Source: Dichetophora obliterata (lineage: Eukaryota > Arthropoda > Insecta > Diptera > Sciomyzidae). Taken from it: 64,000 bases of DNA. Position 1 is the first letter of the stretch; each line of letters starts with the position of its first letter. The notes beneath the pieces are model-generated. The model saw nothing but the letters and a program-made list of their open reading frames with translations. It was not told the origin of the DNA and did no database searches. The position numbers and the translations under genes are program-made. The DNA lies in the NCBI GenBank assembly GCA_963920525.1, contig OY986435.1, forward strand, positions 271,693,574 through 271,757,573, in the 5' to 3' direction. Positions 54,531 to 63,737 of this stretch are shown one piece after another.

Positions 54531-56881
54531 ATGCCGAAGATAAGCACTTCCTTGCAAAAAAGCAAAAAAACTAGTTTAACCAAAAATCAACTGCTAAACA
54601 TGAACATAAATCCGTTGATTATAATTCGTTGTTTAATGACCTATCTGCTATAAATTGGTCTCAATGCTGGTTTCTCAGTACAGTAAATGAGAAGATAAAT
54701 TTTTTCATTAATGAAATACAAGCACTATTTGATTATCATGTCCCATTAGTAACTCGTCGCGTTTCTAACAAAAGTTGTCCTTGGTTTTCAAGAAATGTAA
54801 TGCTAGCCCTTAAGACTCGTAACAAATTGTACAATCGCTTTAAAAGAAATTCCACAGCATTAAACTGGGATAATTACAAGAGAGCAAGAAATGAAGCTAA
54901 CCTGGCTGTAAAATTAGCAAAACGTGCTTTTTTCATTAACAAGTTAAACTCTACACATCCTTCTAAAAAACTCTGGAACATTTTAAGACAGGCTGGAGTA
55001 TGCAATGTTAAATCTGACGATTGTCACATTGATCCTAATATCTTAAATGATTATTTTATTGCTTCCTCTGCGTGCACTGATACTCTGTTGCCTAGTATAT
55101 CAAGATCTTTAAGTCCTGTAAATCTAAATCTATTTAGTTTGGAGTTTGCTGCTGTAGGTGAGAGTGATGTTGCTAGTTGCGTTAATAGAATAAAGTCGAA
55201 TGCCTTGGGTGAAGATGGAATATCCATTAAATTCATTAAAATTATCTTACCTCATATATTAAGCTCATTAACCCACATTATAAATCACTGTTTCACAAGC
55301 TCCTGCTTTCCTGATGTTTGGAAAGCAGCAAAAATTGTTCCCATAGCTAAAAAATCCAACGCTCATGAACCATCTGATTTTCGTCCTGTAAGTCTACTTT
55401 CACCTCTATCAAAAGTAGTTGAGTCTCTCATGGCTGCACAAATCTCGGAGCACATAAAAAAATATGACTTTATGACTCCACTTCAGTCTGGTTTTAGACC
55501 AGGCCACAGCTGCGCTACAGCTATGCTAAAAATTCTCGATGACATTAGAATTACATATAATTTGGGTCACATTAATCTTCTTTGCCTGCTAGATTTTTCT
55601 AAGGCTTTTGACTCTGTTGACCATTCTATATTGTGCCAAAAACTTGAAGATAGTTTTAAGTTTTCCAGCATGGCAGTCCGTCTGTTATGTAGTTACTTAG
55701 TTGGAAGAACTCAAAGAGTGAGGGTGGGTAATAGTCTGTCCGCTTTTCGTAATTTAAATTGTGGGGTTCCTCAAGGCTCTGTACTTGGTCCGCTTTTATT
55801 CTCTATGTTTATTAATGATATTTTTAGCAAATGCAGGCATGTTACATTGCATGCATATGCTGATGATCTGCAACTGTACTTGTCTAGACCTCTTAACCTT
55901 GTTGATGACTTATGTATTAAAATGAATGATGACTTAAATAAAATTTCAGAATGGGCTCAAACTAATAAGCTCAAGCTCAACCCCCAGAAATCATATGTCT
56001 TACCGATTTTTAAATCTAAGGTCTCGTTCGATAATATACCTGCCATTTATCTAAATAGTGTTCAACTAAATTTTGTTGACAAGATAAAAAATCTTGGTTA
56101 CCACATTGACTCTTCACTCTCTTGCGAAAACCATATCAATACTGTTGTATGTAAGGTTTACTATGTGTTGCGGAACTTGAGGTGGACTGCGTCATTTGTT
56201 CCTCTTGAAACTAGAAAGAAGTTAGTCCAACAGCTCATAGTGCCAATCATCTCCTACTCAGATGTCGTGTACAGTAAACTTGATTCCAGGTCCAGGATGA
56301 AGCTGGAGCTGGCATTTAATAATGCTGTGAGGTACGTTTATGGCCTTAGAAAATTTGATCACATCAGTCACTTGAGCAATAAAATTCTGGGCTGTAATAT
56401 TTTGAGTTATTTAAATGCTAGAAACTGTATTTTTTTACACAATTTAATATATTCACAAACACCTAATTACTTATTTGTGAAACTCCAATTCTGCAGATCT
56501 AATAGAAATTTCAACCTTAAAATACCAGTTTATAATTATTTGAATTCCAATAGATTATTTCTTGTGAACGCCATCAGATTGTGGAATACGTTGCCTTATG
56601 GAATCAAAATAATTCGAAATAAACATATCTTTAAGCATGAAATTCTCAAATTCTTTTCTTAAATCTCTTGTCTATCACTTTTAATCTAAATAAAATATAA
56701 TTAGCAGCTAAGCCTACATTTTATTCATTTATAATACATTGTTAAGTTAGCTTTAATTTTCATTCATGGTATTAAAAACTGTTGTTATCATGTCATACTT
56801 AGTGCATTTATAAGACTCTGTCTTACATGTCGACATTGTTCCTTTAAATAAATAAATAAAATAAATAAATAAATAAATAAA
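54531..56881 (+). mobile_element. CR1/Jockey-like LINE, missing ORF1 and endonuclease
   Basis: A LINE copy with a long RT frame and a tail of AAAT repeats (56845-56881). A short frame starts with ATG at 54531 (MPKISTSLQKSKKTSLTKNQ) and may be the start of ORF1, directly followed by the middle of ORF2. This suggests an internal deletion, or joining of a short 5' part to an RT part. No target duplication was found; the tail is followed by GAAACTCGAC. Confidence 0.75.
54575..56662 (+). CDS. LINE reverse transcriptase, N-terminally truncated
   Basis: A long open frame (about 695 codons from the preceding stop). No ATG starts it: the first in-frame possibility I used, at 54629, is TTG, which does not normally start a protein in animals. 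Numbering from 54629: the pre-RT linker is at residues 1-190, DFRPVSLLSPLSKVVE is near 250, LLDFSKAFDSVDHSIL (first catalytic Asp) near 321, GVPQGSVLGPLLFSMFINDI near 378 and AYADDLQLY (catalytic Asp pair) near 410. The C-terminal domain includes RLWNTLP near residue 650. No RNase H. The endonuclease domain of a full LINE ORF2 is missing. The RT part shows no stops, so it is fairly young, but this copy should not move on its own. Confidence 0.85.
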   Translation, partial: FNQKSTAKHEHKSVDYNSLFNDLSAINWSQCWFLSTVNEKINFFINEIQALFDYHVPLVTRRVSNKSCPWFSRNVMLALKTRNKLYNRFKRNSTALNWDNYKRARNEANLAVKLAKRAFFINKLNSTHPSKKLWNILRQAGVCNVKSDDCHIDPNILNDYFIASSACTDTLLPSISRSLSPVNLNLFSLEFAAVGESDVASCVNRIKSNALGEDGISIKFIKIILPHILSSLTHIINHCFTSSCFPDVWKAAKIVPIAKKSNAHEPSDFRPVSLLSPLSKVVESLMAAQISEHIKKYDFMTPLQSGFRPGHSCATAMLKILDDIRITYNLGHINLLCLLDFSKAFDSVDHSILCQKLEDSFKFSSMAVRLLCSYLVGRTQRVRVGNSLSAFRNLNCGVPQGSVLGPLLFSMFINDIFSKCRHVTLHAYADDLQLYLSRPLNLVDDLCIKMNDDLNKISEWAQTNKLKLNPQKSYVLPIFKSKVSFDNIPAIYLNSVQLNFVDKIKNLGYHIDSSLSCENHINTVVCKVYYVLRNLRWTASFVPLETRKKLVQQLIVPIISYSDVVYSKLDSRSRMKLELAFNNAVRYVYGLRKFDHISHLSNKILGCNILSYLNARNCIFLHNLIYSQTPNYLFVKLQFCRSNRNFNLKIPVYNYLNSNRLFLVNAIRLWNTLPYGIKIIRNKHIFKHEILKFFS

Positions 56882-57243
56882 GAAACTCGACATGAACAGC
56901 TGATTTTGACAGCTTTTCTCTGCTTTCTACTTCATTCCTCTCCTAGTCGGCCCTACCTGGTTATTCTGCCATGAGTTGGAGAACGAATAAAACGAATGTT
57001 TATTTTCAGCAAGATATATACAGTAGAGAATACAGATGCACGTAGCTGCAGAGGCATTGTATGTATACTACTACGCAGGTTTGTGCATGCCTTACTAAGC
57101 ATGCGTTGTGCTTTTTATTTTTATTTTTTAAATACCATAATAAATTCGAATCATATATATTATGCTTTATATTTTTTCCATATTGAAAATTTATTTCGCA
57201 AACTAAAATTTTAATTTTAAATTACTTTTAAAATATACATATG
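56882..57243. other. AT-rich non-coding DNA
   Basis: Nothing recognised between the LINE tail and the Tc3-like element. Confidence 0.5.
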
Positions 57244-57365
57244 CAGTCCGCTACAAAAAGTTAGATTGAGTTCAGTAAGTGTTAATAATCCGATAAAAAA
57301 CAAGTTTGGGTTCTAAAGTAAAGTTGCCACGTTAAATAAATAAAAATACTTCAAATTGAATTAAA

Positions 57366-58033
57366 ATGGGGCGTTGAAAATGGCTTAACAGTGCAGAAGT
57401 GCAAGCTATTTTAAATCTTCATTAAAATCAGTTAAATTAGTGAAATCGTAAAAAAATTAGACAAAAATCGTTAAGTGATTACAAATTTATTAAAAAACCT
57501 ACAAAATTATGGTAAAGCCTTTAGCAGTTGATGTCCAAGAGTGGTCGCACTCCGGGATGAGTGCGCCATTTCGCGGGTAGCTTCAAACTCTAACCTCACT
57601 GCCAGAAAAATTCTTGAAACAGCTGGAGCGAAAACACATGTCCACAACTTGCAAAGGATTTAAAAAAAATTAACTACAAATAAACTCCAAAAATTACAAA
57701 GGAAACCGTCACTTATAGCAAAACATCGAGCAGCAAGATTGAAGTTTGCTGAAGATCACTTTAAGTGGAGAAAATTAATCATTGACGAAAAAAATTTAAT
57801 ATCGACGGTCCGGATAGTATGTCTTTTTATTACCACTATTTGAGGAAGAAAGAGCGTATCCTAAGTCGTCGTCAACACGAGGATAGATGATTAATTGTAT
57901 GGACTGGAATTGGACATTCTGAAGGGACTGAAATAAAGTTTGTTCCCACAAGAATGAATCGCCAAGATTATCTTAATTTAATTGATAATAAAATAGTTAA
58001 TCGTGGGTCACAACTAACTAAAACTTTATTATT
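57366..58033 (+). pseudogene. Tc3-like transposase, N-terminal part
   Basis: Pieces in order: a helix-turn-helix region near 57366-57510 (DKN/SDYKFIKKPTK-type sequence), NSNLTARKILETAGAK (57585), RAARLKFAEDHFKWRKLIID (57730), VWTGIGHSEGTEIKFVP (57900) and MNRQDYLNLIDNK (57954), which runs open up to the LINE junction. These follow a Tc3-like transposase up to just before its second catalytic Asp. There are stops and shifts in several places. Confidence 0.65.
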
Positions 58034-58068
58034 GAGTTGCGTTCGTGATCTCGTTGGGCGTAGACGTG
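58034..58068 (+). promoter_or_regulatory. Internal LINE promoter: Inr and DPE
   Basis: AGACGTG at 58062-58068 matches the strong downstream promoter element known from fly non-LTR retrotransposons. If the A at 58035 is +1, AGACGTG starts exactly at +28. The start sequence TTGAGTTG is a loose initiator. The agreement between this +1 and the boundary set by the target duplication supports a full 5' end. Confidence 0.6.
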
Positions 58069-58230
58069 CGTCCGTCCGTCCCCGTCATAAATTTTATTTA
58101 ATTTTATTAAAGCTAGTTGTTTGTCCCGTGGATTAAATGTTTTGTCGAGTGTTTCGTGTCTAAATATACACCGCGTACAAATTAAATGTTACCTGTTTTT
58201 ATTTTAAAACAATTTAAATTAAATTAAAAC

Positions 58231-58305
58231 ATGCTAAACAAACTAAGAAACATTAGTGCAAAAAGAAATAATTACAAAAACAACAACAATAACTCTAAGC
58301 AACAA
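58231..58305 (+). other. Short Asn-rich frame, possible ORF1 remnant
   Basis: ATG at 58231 opens 25 codons (KNNNNNSKQQ at the end) before TAA. A second frame nearby, ending near 58402, is Ala/Thr/Gln/Pro-rich. Jockey-type LINEs normally carry a gag-like ORF1 here with CCHC knuckles, and none is visible. It is either a deletion or a family that lacks ORF1. Confidence 0.35.
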
Positions 58306-58525
58306 TAACAATAACAGCAGCTCAAATCAACAACACAACAGCAAAACCTGTTTTGCAGAGCCAGTCGCCAGCAGCAGCATTGACACCGTCGACAACATTG
58401 TAGTAAAGTAAAGGCATAACACTTGCTTCAGTACTTTTTATATTGCTCATGTTGTGCAGCTCTCTTGCAGCCGTAACTAATTACCTTGTATGCCCTTATT
58501 TGTTTGATTTTTGCATGGTGCGGAA

Positions 58526-61414
58526 ATGTCGGGTCATTTTCGCATAGATTTCTGCAATGTTCGTGGACTGAGGGCGAATTTTTTCTCGGTTTATGTACAT
58601 TGTACTCTACATAGGCCTCAAATAATGGCACTGAGCGAGACCCAGGTGGCCGAGGATGCAGATCCACTGGATTTTCACATACCTGGGTATCGCTTACTGC
58701 CATTGTTTTCTTTGCATAGGGGCATTGCCCTTTTTATAAGAACAGATGTAGCGTACCAGTGTGAGCGGAGTCTGAACGTGACCGATCCAGAGTTTAGCTC
58801 AATATGGGTTAGGTTCAGGCTTCGCTCTCACTTGCTACATTTCTGCTTTATTTATAGAAGTCCGAATCTAGGAAGGGAGCCCACTTTTAACAAACTGGGC
58901 TCTCTCTCTGATTCGATTACGCATATTTTGGGGTTGTTTCCTGACAGTGAGATCGTTGTAGCAGGCGATTTCAATGTCCACAACCCGGCTTGGTTACGTC
59001 ACTCGGGCCCATTGACACCTGTTGGACAATATGTTGAGCTATTTGCTGAATCGAACCAACTGATTCAACTAGTGAAGGAACCCACTTTTTTCCCCCAAAG
59101 TGATTTGCAAAGCCATAATATCCTTGACCTTTTTCTGACTTCACATCATGAAAAATATGATGTGAGCGTCAACGCACCTCTTGGTAACTCGGACCATTGT
59201 ACCATATCCGCTGTTTTTCCATATTCTAACCCCTGCACCTCTACGCCTAAAGCCCCGAAGAGGACTACATGGTTTTATGGAAAGGCAAATTGGACTGCGT
59301 TAAATAATTTTTATCGCAGCTTCAATTGGAAATTATGTTTCGCTGATAGAAATGTGAATGCCGCGGCTGTCATGGTACAAGAAATTATTCTATTGGGTAT
59401 GCGGTCTTTCATCCCCAATAAGATGAGAAGCATTAAACCAAAAGACCACTCATGGTTTAATGAGACTTGCAGGATTGCAGTCAGGTCCAAAGAGGAAGCT
59501 TTTCAGAATTGGCGTTCTAACAAGAATACTGATACTAAAAGACTTCGCATCGAGGCAAGGAATCGCTGTAATGCAATTTTAAAACGCGAAAAGTTTCTGC
59601 ACGAAGCTCGCATTCGAGAACAGGTTCTTCTCTGCCCCAAAGGGAGCAAAAATTTTTGGTCATTTGTTAAAAGAGTTAAGAACCAGACATCGTCATCGAT
59701 TCCAGCTCTTTTAAAAGATGACCAAATCTTCACTGACTCGGCTGATAAAGCGAACCTATTGGCTAGATTGTTTGCACAAAATTCCACTCTCTCGGATAGC
59801 AATCAGCCACTGCCCTTTGTTGAGTGTGGATCTTCTGCAATGCAGGAGATATACTTTCGAACGAGAGCAGTTAAAAGGGTCCTTACAAATCTCAACGTTA
59901 ACAAAGCCTCTGGTCCTGATGGCATACCGCCAATTGTGCTTAAAATGTGTGCTTCTTCGCTGGCTCGGCCTTTGCGCAACCTTTTCAACATCTCCTACAG
60001 AACAGGAATATTTCCATCTTGTTGGAAGGTGGCAAATGTCCAGCCGGTACCTAAAAAGGGTGATGCCACGAACCCTGCAAACTACCGACCCATTGCGATA
60101 TGCTCTACGCTTTCCAAAGTTATGGAGAGCGTAATAAACTTCAACGTTATGAACTATCTGGAGCACAACCAACTGCTCAGTGACCGTCAATATGGTTTCC
60201 GTAGGGCTCGCTCTACTGGTGATCTTATGGCGTTCTTAACCGAAGAATGGAATAAATGCGTTCACTTTTTCGGCGAGAGCAGGGTTGTTGCTCTGGATAT
60301 TTCAAAAGCGTTCGACCGAGTGTGGCATAAAGCGCTCGTGTCAAAACTTGCTGCATATGGTTTTGGTAGTAATTTTGCTCGATGGATCACGTGTTTTCTC
60401 AAGGACAGAACGATTCGAGTCGTAGTTGACGGTATTTCGTCCGAGAAGCACGCCATCAACGCAGGAGTACCGCAGGGTTCAGTTCTATCGCCAACCTTGT
60501 TTCTGGTTTTTATCAACGACCTTCTGTCGTTGACGCATAACCCAATTCATTCGTTTGCGGACGACAGCAGCATTTGTCATTCATATTCATTCAAAAAACG
60601 CCCAAGCTCTATGGAGATTGCGAGAAAAAGGCAAACTATGAATGACACACTCCTTAATGATCTACAAAAAATCTCCGAGTGGGGTCTTGCTAATAGAGTA
60701 GAGTTCAATGCAAGCAAGACCCAGTGTTGTCTGTTAACCCACAAGCGGATGGATTGCCCCTTAGCTCCCCTCAATATGAATGGTGTGGATCTTGTGGAAT
60801 CAGCCGCTCTTGACGTTCTGGGCATATCGATCCAATGTGATCTTCGTTGGAATGATCATATTTTCGATGTGTCGAAAGAAGCGGGCAAGTGCCTAGGTTT
60901 TCTAAAACGGTGCAAAAAATATTTCACTTCAGCTGATCTTCGCATGATCTACACCTCATATATTAGGCCGAAAATGGAGTACAATTCGCACATTTGGGCA
61001 GGGGCTTCAAGATCTTATTTGGAGCTTCTGGACCGAATTCAACGTCGTGCGATATATTTGATAGGAGATGAAAGTATTTCATCCTCTCTCAACTCTCTGG
61101 AGCATCGACGTAATGTAGGTTGCCTAAGCCTTCTGTATAGGTATTACCATGGGAAGTGTTCAAGGGAGATACATGGCCTGACGCCACCAGCTCGTGTGTT
61201 TCCCAGGTCCACTCGGGCAGCTGTCCAAGCCCACCCCTTAACCATTGCATCGATGCCTAATAGAACCTCGCATTACCGCGATAATTCGTTCTTTAGTCGC
61301 GCGGTTAAGTTGTGGAATAGTCTCCCTGCGAGCGTGTTTCCCGGCAGTTTTGAGCTGTGCAAATTCAAAACAAATCTTCACCGACACTACTCCATCTATC
61401 CACCCTCCAACTAA
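58526..61414 (+). CDS. LINE ORF2: endonuclease-reverse transcriptase, intact
   Basis: The first in-frame ATG is 58526 (MSGHFRIDFCNVRGL), giving 962 residues; an in-frame TGA at 58505 limits the frame upstream. Positions are counted from 58511. An AP-type endonuclease fills residues 10-235: CNVRG (Asn), MALSETQV (Glu, near 42), VAGDFNVHNPAW (near 152) and NSDHCTI (near 226). The RT fills about 450-720: NKASGPDGIPP, YRPIAICSTLSKVME, ALDISKAFDRVWH (Asp near 594), GVPQGSVLSPTLF (near 651) and SFADDSSI (Asp pair near 681). The C-terminal domain ends with FSRAVKLWNSLPASVFPG. No RNase H. All catalytic motifs are present and no stop interrupts, so the enzyme may be functional. The protein nicks target DNA and copies LINE RNA at the nick in the nucleus. 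Confidence 0.92.
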   Translation: MSGHFRIDFCNVRGLRANFFSVYVHCTLHRPQIMALSETQVAEDADPLDFHIPGYRLLPLFSLHRGIALFIRTDVAYQCERSLNVTDPEFSSIWVRFRLRSHLLHFCFIYRSPNLGREPTFNKLGSLSDSITHILGLFPDSEIVVAGDFNVHNPAWLRHSGPLTPVGQYVELFAESNQLIQLVKEPTFFPQSDLQSHNILDLFLTSHHEKYDVSVNAPLGNSDHCTISAVFPYSNPCTSTPKAPKRTTWFYGKANWTALNNFYRSFNWKLCFADRNVNAAAVMVQEIILLGMRSFIPNKMRSIKPKDHSWFNETCRIAVRSKEEAFQNWRSNKNTDTKRLRIEARNRCNAILKREKFLHEARIREQVLLCPKGSKNFWSFVKRVKNQTSSSIPALLKDDQIFTDSADKANLLARLFAQNSTLSDSNQPLPFVECGSSAMQEIYFRTRAVKRVLTNLNVNKASGPDGIPPIVLKMCASSLARPLRNLFNISYRTGIFPSCWKVANVQPVPKKGDATNPANYRPIAICSTLSKVMESVINFNVMNYLEHNQLLSDRQYGFRRARSTGDLMAFLTEEWNKCVHFFGESRVVALDISKAFDRVWHKALVSKLAAYGFGSNFARWITCFLKDRTIRVVVDGISSEKHAINAGVPQGSVLSPTLFLVFINDLLSLTHNPIHSFADDSSICHSYSFKKRPSSMEIARKRQTMNDTLLNDLQKISEWGLANRVEFNASKTQCCLLTHKRMDCPLAPLNMNGVDLVESAALDVLGISIQCDLRWNDHIFDVSKEAGKCLGFLKRCKKYFTSADLRMIYTSYIRPKMEYNSHIWAGASRSYLELLDRIQRRAIYLIGDESISSSLNSLEHRRNVGCLSLLYRYYHGKCSREIHGLTPPARVFPRSTRAAVQAHPLTIASMPNRTSHYRDNSFFSRAVKLWNSLPASVFPGSFELCKFKTNLHRHYSIYPPSN

Positions 61415-61485
61415 CTATCACCCATCTTCCGAATCAACACAATGCTTAAGCATTTATAGGGGGCATCCCCTGAGCGTTGGTTCAG

Positions 61486-61519
<34 letters not shown>

Positions 61520-61522
<3 letters not shown>

Positions 61523-61770
61523 TTCAACAAAAAAATGCTGCTGTATATACAGCAAGAATATTAAAAAATTTCTTTCAAGGAGAGGATATTGAAATATCGG
61601 AGTGACCTGCACGATCACCTGGCCTGAACATTATTGAAAACTGTTGGTGTTACCTTGCAAGGGAGGTTTATGCCGATAATAGGCAATATAATACCATTCA
61701 GGAACTTAAAAGTAGCATAACTTCGAATTGGGAAGCGATACCGAGAAAATACATCAAAAAGCTTTTTTAA
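61520..61770 (+). pseudogene. Tc3-like transposase, C-terminal part
   Basis: Resumes after the LINE with FQQKNAAVYTARILKNFF (the family usually has FQQDNA, so the second catalytic Asp reads Lys), then a TGA, PARSPGLNIIENCWCYLARE with the catalytic Glu region (the Asp of SPDLN reads Gly), and ends KYIKKLF-stop at about 61770. Together with 57366-58033 it makes one interrupted gene. Confidence 0.75.
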
Positions 61771-62091
61771 TCACTACCAAATTGCGGTACTGAAGTTTTA
61801 AAAAACAAATGGAGGCTCCACTCAATGCTACATACTAATATTATACAAATTAAAAATTGATGTCTTATAATTTTTTGCTTTAGAATAATATTGTGCTATC
61901 TTTTTGTCATACTACTGAATATGTTTTTGTTTTTTTCTGAACAACAAGTTCGATTTTTAAATGAAATTTCTATATGTTTTCATTTTTTTTTAAATCTTAT
62001 TACTTTACAGCAAATAAAAATTTTGAGTTTTAATCGCTTTCAATAAAATTTAAAAAAATTCCAATGTGCTATCTTTTTGTCGCGGAGTGTA

Positions 62092-63330
62092 TGCATGTGC
62101 TCTTTACTACAGGAAAAATAAATAATTCAAATTTACCAATATTTATTCCCATTAATTAAACATAACTTTGAATTGCATTTAGTTTTAACCAATAAAACAA
62201 ATGAACAAGAACAACAAATTCATCACCAAATATATGAAACGAAAACTTTTTATAAAACAAAACAAATTTTTACATGAATTTAATTGTGAGCTTTTTAGAT
62301 CAGGTAAGTTTGATGAAGGACAACAAAAACAAATTTGTTTTTGAATAATTTTTATTTAAAATATGAAATGTTTTAAAATAGTTTTGACAAATATTAATTA
62401 AAAAAACCAGAATTTTTCTCTATTACTGTACAAAAAGGAATTCTACTATATACTATCTATATACTATCTACTGTAAAATACTATCGAAACTGTGCTTTTT
62501 TATTTAAAACTATGTATGCTTATATAAATAAATATGCTTTTGAAGAAAAAATTATTGTATTGTAGTACTGATTTGTAGTGAATGACGATTTTGAAGATTT
62601 TTATGGTGTTAAAATGACGATTTTTTAATTTTTTTTTTTTCATCCCATTTCTGCGCATAAGTCCCAAGACTATGCAACTGAATTGTTTTTTTTTTTGCGC
62701 TCAATCGTAATAACACTATGCTTACCCAAACGTGCGTTACAAGTTTTGCTATTATTATATTATTTACGCAAAGCTTCTCTAAACAAAAAACATGTGTAGA
62801 TACGAGGGAGTCCAATTCTGGAAGCTTTTCTCGAACTCGGGATTTGAAAGCCTCAATCCTAATAATAATAATTTAATAATTCAAAACGTTTTTATTTCAA
62901 TTATTTTATTATTTATTACTTGCAACAAAAAAATGTTATCCAATTTATTTATAAAGCAAACATAAACAAGACGATGTTTAATGTACACAAAAAATACTAA
63001 AATAATATTAATGACTAGCAAAGTTTAATTAATTAAAGAACAAAAAATAACATTAATAACAAAAAAGTTTAAGCTACTAAAGTGGATTTTCAGAAGTTAG
63101 AAGCTTCAAACACTAGAATTATCTAGACATTTGAAGTAGTGTTTTGAAAACACTAAAGCTTCTGAGATTAGCTAAATATGTTTGCGCAACTGCACTACAC
63201 ACAACTACAACTTGCACTCAAGGTTGCCAACCAAAATTCGGAACAATTCCAACGAAAATTATCTTTTTCGCAAAATACCATAATTTAATTACCACCAAAA
63301 TTTCCATGGTAAAGGTAAACAAAAAAAAAA
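62092..63330. other. AT-rich non-coding DNA
   Basis: No gene recognised; T- and A-runs and TACTATCTA short repeats (near 62450). Confidence 0.5.
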
Positions 63331-63480
63331 TTCCCACAGCAATTAAAAAATACCAAAAAAAATCCCACACTCATTAAAAATTACCACAAAAATACCACGC
63401 GCTTTAAAAATGCTACCAAAAATCCCATATGGATTTGAAAATACCACAAAAAATCCCAAATGTATAAGAAATTTTGAAAA
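63331..63480 (+). repeat. Degenerate minisatellite, about 31-bp unit
   Basis: Four or more imperfect units of the form AAATACCACAAAAATCCCA then 8-12 variable bases and TTAAAA (for example near 63350, 63380, 63412 and 63440). TACCA and ATCCCA recur through the block. Non-coding. Confidence 0.6.
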
Positions 63481-63737
63481 ATTTAGAAATACCAGAAATT
63501 TTTGTATTTAAATTAGCAGAAATAAATAAACACGTCCATAGTTAAAAATTTTGCATTTATTGTCTTTGTTTCAAAACTATATCAAATACCCAACATACAA
63601 ATTGTTTCACATAAAGTTAATTGTTATACATATCACATGTTTTAGTCTTATATTTGAGATCATGAATTTTATTTGTTTGTTTCCATTTAATAATTTCTAA
63701 AACGAAATTATGCTTATAAAAATAAAACAATAAAAAA

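Larger units (their letters stand above)
58034..61519 (+). mobile_element. LINE with intact EN-RT frame, inserted in Tc3-like element
   Basis: This 3486-bp LINE runs from a GAGTTGCG start to a 31-bp A tail (61489-61519). TATT stands on both sides (58030-58033 and 61520-61523). If one TATT and the LINE are taken away, the transposase frame runs on from LTKTL into FQQ without a shift, which supports the boundaries exactly. The 5' end has a promoter-like signature, and the single long frame is unbroken. ORF1 is absent or reduced to a short Asn-rich frame. Jockey/CR1-type by domain order (EN, RT, no RNase H). Confidence 0.88.
57244..62089 (+). mobile_element. Tc3-like transposon split by a LINE
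   Basis: The left end CAGTCCGCTACAAAAAGTTA (57244) and the right end on the minus strand CACTCCGCGACAAAAAGATA (from 62089) are imperfect inverted repeats. TA follows at the right. An inner copy of the right end core (GTGCTATCTTTTTGTCATAC) lies near 61894, again an IR/DR-like layout. The transposase gene is broken by decay and interrupted by the LINE at 58034-61519. Without the LINE it would be about 1.36 kb. Confidence 0.75.

Noticed and set aside
54629..54631. TTG as the start of the 677-residue RT protein
   Set aside because: The frame is open further upstream to 54575, and TTG is not a usual start in animals; the protein is simply N-terminally truncated.
59503..60190. Several frames of 60-145 codons on the minus strand and in another plus frame
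   Set aside because: They overlap the intact EN-RT gene and are shadows of its codon usage.
60262..60825. Minus-strand frames of 82-84 codons
   Set aside because: Shadow frames of the LINE ORF2.
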